The notes under the pieces are model-generated. The model had not been told where the DNA came from. It saw nothing but the letters and a program-made list of their open reading frames with translations, and did not search any database. Shown in pieces: positions 25,901 through 37,900 of a stretch of 64,000 nucleotides of DNA. Each line of letters starts with the position of its first letter. Positions within the stretch are counted from its first letter, which is position 1. Origin of the DNA: Sipunculus nudus (Eukaryota > Annelida > Sipuncula > Golfingiida > Sipunculidae); the NCBI GenBank assembly GCA_026874595.1, contig CM049310.1, positions 43,343,558 to 43,407,557 on the forward strand, written 5' to 3'. The position numbers were made by a program, and so were the translations under genes.

Positions 25901-28900
25901 ATGATCATATTACATAACCCCTGACCATATGGTCTTGCTGATAGTATTACATAACCCCAGACTAAATAGTCTGATGATAGTATTACATAACTGCAGACTA
26001 TATAGTCTTATGATCATATTACATAACCCCTGACCATATGGTCTTGCTGATAGTATTACATAACCCCAGACTAAAGTCTTATGATAATATTACAAAACCC
26101 CTGACAATATGGTCTGCTGATAGTATTACATAACCCAAGACTATATAGACATATGATAATATTACGTAACCCCTGACCATATTGTCTGATGATAGTATTA
26201 CATAACCCTGGACTATATAGTCTTATGATAATATTACATAACCCCTGACCATACAGTCTGATGATAGTATTACATAACCCGTGACTATATAGTCTTATTA
26301 TAATATTACATAAACCAAGACCATATAGTCTGATGATAGATTTACATAGCCCCAGACCATATAGTCTTATGATCATATTACATAACCCCTGACCATATGG
26401 TCTTGCTGATAGTATTACATAACCCCAGACTAAATAATCTGATGATAGTATTACATAACTGCAGACTATATAGTCTTATGATCATATTACATAACCCCTG
26501 ACCATATGGTCTTGCTGATAGTATTACATAACCCCAGACTAAATAGTCTGATGATAGTATTACATAACTGCAGACTATATAGGCTTATGATAATATTACA
26601 TAACCCCTGACCATATGGTCTGCTGATAGAATAATATAACCCTAGACTATATAGTTTTATGATAATATTTGTGACCCCTCACCATATAATCCGATAATAG
26701 TATTACATTACCCATGACCATGTAGCCTGATGATACTTTTACATAATACCTGACCATATGTAAAACTGATAATAGACCTATGATAATTATTAAATATCCC
26801 CTCAATATATGGTATAATGATAATATGAAATAACTCTTCACCATATAGTCTGATGATAATATTTCATTACCCTTGACAAGTTAGTGTGATGATAGGGTTA
26901 CATAACCCTTGACCATATAGTGTGATGATAGTATTGCATAACCCCATACCATATAGTCTGATGATAGTATTACACAACCCCTGACCATATAGTCTGATGA
27001 TAGTTTTAGTAACTATTACATAATCCCTCACTGTATAGTCTTATGACACTGTTTTACATAATATCTTAATTTTAACCTACAGGTGGAGCTACCTGAGATA
27101 ACAACTTTTTTGGATGAAAAATTCATTACATGCACTTTGTAAAAATTGCATTATTTTATGTTGCGGGGTGCGGGATGAACACTATGTCAATGATGTTCTG
27201 GTTGTTTGTACCATTTTTGTCTTTGTCATTTTTGTCTGTGCCAATTTTGTCTGTGCCATTTTGTACCACACCCGGCAGCAGTATATCACAATATGTGAAA
27301 GCTGTCTCCAAAGACACATTTGAACTTCAGCAGAGGATATGATCAGAAAAAGCTTGGCAGGTCTTTCCGCAACTGAGATATGTGCCTTTTTGAAGTATTA
27401 CTCAAGCTATATGGCTAAGGAACTTTAAATGTAATGATTTCAAAATTTTGATTTCACTAAGTTTGTGCTTCACGGAAAAATAATATACTATATTGATAAA
27501 TGTTTTGATGTATTAATTCTGATCTTGTTGCAGAGAGTGTGACCAGCAGTGGTGCTGACAGTGATAAAAAAGATAATGAAGAAGAGACCTTTGGTGGACC
27601 AAAACCAATGTTGCCCTACAGTTCTATGTTTATCTTTGGTCCCACTAACCCGTAAGTCAAAATAGTACAGTACATGAACCTCTCAATTACAAATCCTGGT
27701 AGGTTCTGTAATTATGTCCATAATAGGAAGTGCCTATGGATACTTGAGGTTGCAAACTTCCAAATTATCATTTAATGAGACTATGAAGTGTCTGTAATAA
27801 AGAGGTGTCTGTGATTAAACACTGCCCACAAGATGTTTCTGTACTCATTTGTTTTCAAATACACAGGGGTACTTGTTGATTCCTACTCTGTACATTTTAG
27901 GTTATCCCATGAAAATTCACAGGACTTACAGTTAAAGCTAGTAAAAGCTCTGTTTTTTTGCGAACCTGTGTTCCTCCAGTGTCAGTAACTAGGAATTCCA
28001 GCTTTGTTGTCTTATAACATAAAATAAATTTTAAGCCTGACTATTCCATATCTATCTTTAGCCTGACTTAACCTTTTGTACATAGATAATTTTAACAGAA
28101 GTGAAAAAACACTTAAGACCATATAGTGTAATTATGTCAGTCTATAATTATGTCAGTCTATATCAGTATACAAAACGTCATGATCAGTCTGTTAAAAAAA
28201 TTAACAAACCTCCCTTTGGAACTGGAGGTTTCTTCAGTTTTCTACCAAGAGGACCTGTATGCTAGCATATCCGCCTTATGGCAAGTTGTTTTTATTATCA
28301 ATAGTATTTGAAACTATATGGCAGTTGTTTTAGGGGAAATTGACAGTTTCAAGAGAAAAATTTAAGTGAAAAATTTCAAATTAAGACTTAAAACCTATGA
28401 TTCACCAAGAAATTTACTTGCAAGGATTAGATCTGTGGGTTTGTGTTTCTTGCAGGGTGCGGCGTTTCTGTCACTTTGTGGTGAACCTCCGCTACTTCGA
28501 TTTGTTCATCATGATCGTTATCTGTGCCAGCAGTATAGCATTAGCAGCTGAAGATCCAGTGGTTGAGAATTCCAACAGGAATACCATCCTCAACTATTTT
28601 GATTACATATTTACAGGAGTATTTACAGTGGAGATGATTCTAAAGGTAAGTTTTTTTTATTAAATCTTACATTTAATTAATTTTCACAGGGACAGGGCTG
28701 TATTTATAAGCTATTACGAACTGTCAGCATTAGAAGGTCTGATCACTGATCCAGCTGGAACTGATGTATTAATTATTTGACCTTTGTTTGCAGGTGATTG
28801 ACTATGGAGTTATTATTTTATATTATTTGTATAACCTCTGTTTACATATGATTGACCTTGGCATTATTTCTGTATATTATTTATTTGGCCGCTGTTTACA

Positions 28901-31900
28901 GGTGATTGACCTTGGAGTTATTTCTGTATATTAACTATATCACCTCTGTTTACAGGTGATTGACCTTGGAGTTATTTTCCATCCCGGAGCTTACTGCCGA
29001 GACCTGTGGAACATTCTAGATGCCACAGTAGTTATATGTGCCCTGATAGCCTTTATCTTCCAGTAAGTAGCTTTCTTACATTTATTTGTAAAATGGATGT
29101 ATGATGTACACATTATATACTGAAATATCCACTGTGCTAATAGTTTTTCATATATTATGCTGGAGAGGTAATGTTTAGTCAATTGTGAAACTCTATGATA
29201 TTGTATAGTTTAAAGTATTGTAACTTCCAAAAAAATGAATAATATATATTCCTATGCATAAAGCACCAGCTTATATGAAGGTTGTATATGTTGACTGATA
29301 TTTACATTATAACAACTGCCCATATATAAAAATTGAATAAGACATTGGTCATGATGGAAATTGATTTATGTCAACAGTGACCACAGGACAAACTGACAGT
29401 AGGAACGGAAAATCTGAACACCTTCATTATTCAGCTGTGAATCATTTGATTAAGTGACAATTTTAAATTTTAGAATACACTGAATATACAGAAAAAAATT
29501 GGTGAATGTAAAAGACAAATAATATTTTGCATTATAGATGTTGAGAATGACTATGCAAGTACTGTATATATCTGTTTCTGGTGACACTCTGCTATACAAT
29601 TTCTCCTACAGAGAAGATCAAGAGACAAGCCAGAATCTGAACACAATTAAATCCCTCCGAGTTCTGCGTGTGTTACGACCACTCAAAACAATCAATCGTG
29701 TTCCAAAGTTAAAGGTATGTGATGAAGAACATGAATCCTACTAAAGTTTGATTATTTGGATGTGATCCAAAGAAGTGTTCATCCAGTCTAAACGTTGCAG
29801 CTGTATAACATCCCCTCGCCCCCATATTCTCTCTGTAGAAAGATTCTCTCTTTTATGCTATCCTCAGAGTGCTTTCATGTTGCATGCAAGCCTGACAGGT
29901 TTAAAACCACCAGTTTCTCAAAAACACTCATGCAGCTGCCAGTTTGCTTACAAACTAAATCCTGTATGCCACATATAGATATTATCGGGATACTGCTAGT
30001 ATTTATTGTATGAAAAAAATGCAGCCTAGTGTAGTAAATGTGATCAGACTGATTTTTGTCAGGAATTTTAAATAAAGTAATGTTTCTTGTCTGTGTATTT
30101 ATTTATATAAATATATATAAATTTGCATCCACATCAATTTTCTATGCACCCAGGTATTTGACAATAGGAGTGGGTTGAAATTATCTTTTCAGTATGGTTT
30201 TCAGTTTTTCTGATAATTGAATGAGGTTCAGTTGATAAGTTGATAATCAGCTACACCTAGTGTTCATTTTCCTAAGTATCACTGAAGTGTTAAATATCCA
30301 AAGTCAGTGGGCAGACCAAAACTTGGTGGTGTCATGGTGTTAAAAAGTTTAATTCATAAATGAATGTATTGTCAGTTCATTGGTCTTGATCCTTAAAACT
30401 AACTAGAGTTCAAAATTGTCTCTTCCATGATTCACTAAAGATTCATAAAAGTAAAGGAGTGTTTCCATGTAAGCGTATATGAATGAAAAATCGCTTCTTT
30501 GTTTTTGTAACTGGGGTGTTTCCATGTGTCCATTAGTGTTTATGCGTAATACGTATAGATGCTGAAATATCAGCACCTTGAAATAAAAGAATTTTACTTA
30601 AACAGTGATTAGTTACCTGAATCTTGATAAAAATTACAATTATTATGTTGCAGGCGGTGTTTGACTGCGTGGTGAACTCTCTCAAAAATGTCATCAACAT
30701 CATGATTGTCTACATGTTGTTTCACTTCATCTTCGCTGTGATAGCCGTGCAGTTATTCAAGGGACGTTTCTATCATTGTACGGATTACTCGCAACGCACT
30801 GAAGAAGAGTGCCAGTAAGTCAAATGTTTAAATATAGCCCAGTCACCAAAGAAATCCTCTGTTTTAGCCAATGAACATTCTGCCCTCTGTTGTTCATAAC
30901 ACATGTACAACAGAGCATTTTACATTCCAGCTTAATCTGTATCTGAAAATCATATTTTTTTAACGTTCAGATATTTTTTTTTTGAGCCATCAGATCATGA
31001 TACATGTATGCTCATGATACTAACAACCATGCAAGTGTAATAAATTTTGACATATATAAGAAAAATGACTAGAGAAGGAACAATACTCATATATGATTAA
31101 AGGTTAATGTTTTCTATGTTCTTTGAGCACATAGATCAGTTATCACTAATGTCATATCTTCATATTTTTAGTGTTATTTGATAGATTCCCTCTGATGAGA
31201 TCGCCTTATTATTTTATTACATCATTATGTATTATTAAGTTTAATCACCATTATCTTGTCTTACATTCTTTTTACCACTGTGTTTTCATATATTAATTTC
31301 ATAACTGGGTACCTTAAATATATATGTTATCAGTCTGATCATATATTCTCATTATATCACTGATTAACTTGTTTTCTTTTATCACTGTGTTGTCTTGCAT
31401 TCATTTTATATTGTGTTGTCTTTCCACAGAGGAGAATACTTCAAATACAAAGATGATAATCCGTCAGTCCCAGAGGTTGAGCAACGAGAATGGGAGACGT
31501 GGGAATTTAATTATGACAATGTGATGCAGGCAATTCTTACTCTGTTCACCGTCCAGACTGGAGAAGGTTGGCCTGCGTAAGTATGATTTCTAGAATTTTT
31601 TAGGCAAAATTGTCCAATGTGCCCATGTTGACAAACATAAAACCCATATAACTGAGGGTGGTTGGTTGCATATGTGCTGAGGATGAAAGGTCACTAGTTG
31701 CAAAAAGCCATTTGCAAAAATCATGTGAATCACCTCTAGATGTCCTTGTTGAATGTTTTTGGATTATTTTGGTAGGGTCCCCACATTATAAACACATGCA
31801 TATAAACAAAACAAACAGCATGTTAACCATAGGATTAGTGTTGTCTGGCTTATTTTTATAAAAAGGGTTTATCGTAATAGTTAATAGACATCATATATCA

Positions 31901-34900
31901 GAACTGGCCCCTTTATCACTAAAAATTGGTCTTTGTCAGCAAGAACTAGTCATAATGACTAGGCAAAGACCAACAGGATGGAGCTATATTATTCTTAACA
32001 ATTTTACTTGTATCACTATATTGGGGACCTTGTCTGTCTTGGGGACTGGTCTACTGCTCATGCTGTGCATAATGAAACAAAAAAATCCAAACAAAGTTAT
32101 TATTAAGAACACCTGAAATAGTTCATTTTCATAAAAATACAGTATTCATTAGGTGTGTATACTTAGGGATCCTTTTCTGTTATATAACAACTGATACTAA
32201 ATAGTATACTAAAACATTACTTTTACTTTCTGTGCTGCAGAGTGTTGAGACATTCAATGGATGCAACATATGAGAATGAAGGTCCTCTCCCTGGCTTCCG
32301 CATGGAGATGGCTATCTTTTACGTTGTATACTTCATCGTGTTTCCCTTCTTCTTTATCAACATCTTCGTGGCCTTGATCATCATCACCTTCCAGGAGCAG
32401 GGTGAGAACGAACTTGTCGACCATGACCTCGACAAAAACCAGGTACGTCACATCAGGGTTTGTCTGTTTATAGAGCTGGCATTATACAATAGACCTTTTG
32501 TACACTGCGTGTGTTTGAGCAGGGTTTGGATCTGCAGGGTTCGGGTCATCTGACCTCCACATGTAAACAAAAAGGCGAGACGATGGTATCAAGAATTCAG
32601 GTGTCTAATATTAGTAAACACTAGGTAGAATGTAACTTGAAAATCTCAAAACATATGATCAAAAACAATCATATTGAAACATGCCATGTCCCTTGTTGAG
32701 GGGCATGCTGTTTTGTCTGACTGGCTTCCATGCGAGAAAATAATGTTGTTTCATGTTGAATCTATTCCTAGTGTTACCAGGGCCTTCCAGGACTGTGTTT
32801 GTATTAGAGGCTTTTGCTGCTTTATAGGAGGACCATGATAATAATATGTTCAGTTACATATGTTAACCTGAACAATCAACACTTGGTCTATATCTTCTGC
32901 ATCCTTTTCTTACAGAAACAGTGCATTGACTTTTCCATCAACGCACGCCCACTGTGTCGCTATATGCCCAAAAACAAGGACTCTATCAAGTACAGGATAT
33001 GGAGTCTGGTGGTGTCCACGCCCTTTGAATACTTCATTATGGTGATGATAGCATTAAACACCATTATACTTATGATGAAGGTAAGCTTGGTTATGATAGC
33101 CCTAAGTACCATTATACGTTTTAAGTTTAAGGTACGCTGGTATTGCACCAGTTATATAAACTTATGTATAATTACAGCTTCAATGCCTTGTATCCATATT
33201 TAAGATTAACATATAAACATTTACATGTGTAGTCTGCTGTGTGCAATCCACTGATAAAATCTAGTCCCAAATTACAGAATCAACATGTCTCGCCAAAAAT
33301 TGTGTATAATTTGACCCAAAGCACCAAATCAGGCAGTGCTTTATCTTAAGGATGTTTCAGATATCTGCAAAACTTACTGTAAAGTTCCTAACTGAATACG
33401 TGTATAATATTACCATTATATCATTAAGAAATTGTGGAAATGTATGCACCTGTGTTTATATTTGGGGCATCACCGTGAATAAAATCTGGAGCGTCATGAA
33501 AAGTAACCGTGAGTGAGCAATAATAGGGACATTTAAAGGAAGTTGTTTGTTTTCTGAAATTTACAGGATTTTCTTACAAATTCCAATCTGATTTGTATAT
33601 AAAAGGCTAAAATTATTTTTTTAACTACTTAAGCAGTGTGTTAGTGGAAAAGTTGTAAAATTTATGATTAAAGACATCCTCACATAGTTCATCATCACTG
33701 ACCATTAACATATTGCTTGGCATATGTCCTCTGATTTGCTTGGCATATCAGCGTTAGTCTTTTATACAGACACAAGGTGGCTCTACCCGAGCAGTTACAT
33801 TCACTACTTTCTGTAGCAAATTTTGGTCATCAGCATTAAGTTTACTAAATACCGCACATTGTGAAAGAATATCTTTTATTAAATATTCATTTTAAGCCCC
33901 ACCGGATGTCCTCTAGCTTGGCACATAGACACTTCAGATATATCTGATAGGGGTCATGAATAGTGATACAAGTAAAATAATTGTGAGTTATACGTATATG
34001 CATGCATTTTTTCATGGTTTAAAAAAAATTGCTGCTGACATTGACGCTTTCCAGTCATGTGAAGGGTGGCAGGAAAAACTGCCGGGCGCACCCGCTTGCA
34101 GCTCTCAGGTGTGACCACATCCCTGTCTATTGTACCATCACATCATTCATCAGTATGCTGAATGTTTTGTAAAATGAATAAAAAATTACGAGTATTTATT
34201 GTTTGTTAATGTGAAAACATGGTGATCTAATATTTTTTATGAATTCTATCATATAAGGTAGGAGTTGGGGGGAGGATTTGACTTTAATTTGGGTGCGTAT
34301 TATGTTAGGGACTTTAGGGGAAGTGATATGTGTGGATGGAAGAGTGAATATTCTGAGCAAAACGAAGGTGAGTATTCTAATGAGGCAGCATATTCTGTTA
34401 GGATTTTTACGGTACTTCTGACTATACAGTGTGTGTATTAAAAATCTGACTCACTCAAGAAACTGTAAAGCAGTAGTCTGTTTCTCGACAGTGGTTTCAT
34501 TATGTATGTAATCATGGACATAGTTCATTCAACAAAGAAATTTTTTCTGTGCACAGCAGATTACTAATATGTAGTTTAAATATGGGTACATGAAAACACA
34601 TTTAAAAAGTTTTCAAAGGCATTTTTGTGTAACTTGTAATACTGTTATCATCATTAAACAAGAAATTGACTTATTTTTCAAAATATGAATTTTATCTTTA
34701 TATATGTTGCCTATTATTTGGATTTAATATATTGCAGAAAATAAAACATCATATAAAGTCTATTAAAGTTACTCCTGAAAAATATTTATATGTGCATACA
34801 CAAATGGATTAAATTATTATCGAGACACTCTAGATTGAAATATCACCAAATGCTTTTATGATAAATGATATCACTGGACTAAACTCTTTCTGAGCCATTA

Positions 34901-37900
34901 CAACAATGCATTTTATGTGTTTATTGAATTACTTTCTCTGTTAGAATCCTGAGCTATTAGGAGTGGATTGATATTTTTTATGCTGCCACCTACATGTTTG
35001 TATGTTGTGAACTTTATATGCTGTTAATATTTTTTAACTAAACTCACTTTCAGCCAGGCTGACTTTCAGCCACAATGAGCAGTGATTGGTCTTTGTCTGT
35101 TAACCTTCAATTAGTCTATTCAGATTATCAGCTTCTGAAGGGAATTTTTTAAACGGTGCAGGGGGCAGAATTCTGTAGGTTAATATCTGGATATACCTTG
35201 GTGTGGTAGCTCCATTGTAAAATCGAAATAAGTTCATAAATGCCTTAATTTTCTCAATCATTCACAAACATTTTCAAGTAATACTTTTAAGATGGTCTGG
35301 GAAAGAACATTTTGTGATCAAAATGATCACAAGGTTCAGATTTACAGTGACTGCACAGATTAGCCTAAAAGTAATGGCTACGTTTAGCCCTTAATAAAAA
35401 AAAGGCCTATGTTTAAAGCAGTGGGCTGTGAATTTCCATTTTACTTAAACTTACAAAATATTTTCGCTGAGTGTCATGACCCATGGGCCAGTTTTTAATT
35501 ACTTGCTAAATATTCTTTTGGTCATTTTTGGTTTACATTTAGTAAAACTTATATAGTTGTTTTTAATATATAAACAGGATTTACCCAATACAATGGATAT
35601 TTTGTTTGTTTATGTGATTCTCCATGTCATATTTTTATTGGAATTTTTTTTAATTGGATATTAAAATTATCGAGCTATCAAATTTATAAAGTTTTTTGTA
35701 TCAATTTTGTGAAGAACTTATTTATTAACAGAAGAAAATTACAGTAAAGTACTACAGTAAATATTCATTTGGACTGATATTTTTCTTTGAATGATGAAAC
35801 ACTTAAATCTCCTTTGTTAATTCAGTCTAATAGTCTCCAGTGCTAGTCTATAATATTAAATTTGACACCTTTTGCCAGTCATGAACGGGTGTTTTTTTTT
35901 TGCTTTTATTAATGAGAATCTGGTTTGATTACTATAGCAGTTTCCTTAAGATGATGGTATGTTATCTGATCGTCACTCATATTGTGACAATCACTATGAT
36001 GGGCTGTTCCAATTTTTATACCACCAGTGTAAAGGCTCACTACATGTTTCTCTGTGCAATTTTGAACATGCTGGAATGAGGAACGTGTTGTCTATATACA
36101 TATGTATATATTTTTAGATTTGTCAAAGTATACATGCATATATTGCTTCACAGTTTTTTTAGCCTTAAAGTGTTAGCATCAATTTTCTTCAGTAACCTTC
36201 ACACATTTTTTTTCAGCTGGTAGATATTTTTGTTCAAATTTTTTTTGCCAAAATACCTAAAATTGAGTGCTTCAAAAATTTTCTCTCTCTGTTTGAATGC
36301 AATCTTCTGGGAACATTTTGAACATTCTGAAGGAATAAAAAAAACCCTTTTCTTACACACTAAAAGTTATCTTCATTCTGAGAGAAGATTGTTCTCTATA
36401 TTGGATTAAAAACTGCAATTGAAGTATCTATATGAATATGTAAATTATATACACCGTATACAAAATATTTGAACTAAATTTTATCATTTAGATGAGAAGA
36501 GAGACCATTTGATGCAACATGTCAATCATTTATATGTATGATGTGATTGTTTTGGTTGATCTTAAAGAAACCACTATTTTTGGCTTTTCCTGATGTTACA
36601 GTATCACGGTATGGAAGATCCATTCATAGCTGTGCTGGGAAACTTAAACACTGCCTTCACTATACTCTTTACGATAGAATGTATTCTCAAGTTAATGGCT
36701 TTTGGCATCCGGGTAAGCAACCTTGAACTCGGATGGTAGAGTATTTTGGTTACAGGCTTTCACTTTGAAACACTTTTTTACTATTATTATTATCATCATT
36801 ATTATAATTTTTTTTACCCTCTGCTTATTCAATGGAGCCGGTCGGCACCCGTGTATTGTGTCCAGTCTAAATGCCAGAGATTTCTGTTAGTTTCACGGAA
36901 TGTTATTGGCACCATCTTTCCGACCCAAGTTTTGCATGGATTAATGTGCTTGCTGGAACACATGATTTTAGTAAATAAAAATTGAGAAACTGTTATGATG
37001 CGGTTCCAGCCATGTTATTGTGCATGCTACAAGCACAGAGAAACATACAAAATGTGGTCAGTCTGGCATTGATTAGAGCCAAGCCCTGTCTTGACCCATT
37101 GAATAACAGAGACACCCTCGGTTCAAAAGAGTGTAGATGGCTTGATTCTAGCTCTTTGGAACTAGGTTGTTGGTTGTTTTTTAGGCTACAAACTGATCTG
37201 ATTATATTGATTTACATTGACACATGTGGGGAAATGTTTGGAGGTTAGCTTGTACTTGTGGCTCCATTGAGTGCTTGACTGTGCACATCTGAGAATGATC
37301 AGACCAACCCAGTTCTCATCAGAATTCTCAACTCTAGCAATCTGACATCAGTGTAGCTACTGATTGTCAGAGACTCTCATCACTGAAAACATAAAACATT
37401 ACAATAAAGAATCAAAAGAAACATTACAATAAGTATCAGTAATATATCGTCTTTGTGACAGTTTTATTTTAATGCATTATGTATAAAAACAGCATAAAAG
37501 ATTGCTACTGTAGACCTAGATTAGATTAAATATTCAGTCAAATATAATTATTGTATTTTACCAATAAATATTCAAGAATTTATATTCATTGGAAAGCAAA
37601 GTGGAAGCAGAATTTTGAATTGACACTTGTGGCATCAAGTTTTCATACATTTTAAATGTCAAATTTAATGGTCTAAGTGGTTCACAAAGATTTAAGTACC
37701 AATAATAACAACTTCCCATAATTAGCTCAGCTGACTATAAGTCAACTGAGCTATAGAGATGGTCCTTTGTCGTCCGTTAAACTGGCACTTTTTGAAACTG
37801 TTTGACATACAAATCTGAAATTTGGCATACAGTTAGATGTCCCAAAAATCTCCTACCATTTTGAAAATTGGGTCAATATGACATCATTCCTTTGAGATAT

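Noticed and set aside
26071-26376. 101-residue minus-strand ORF with IIRLYG repeats
   Set aside because: Translation of the 36-bp minisatellite; no start context or homology.
32402-32410. Internal donor GTGAGA in the IIIS6 exon
   Set aside because: Use would truncate the conserved exon out of phase; no supporting downstream acceptor was found.
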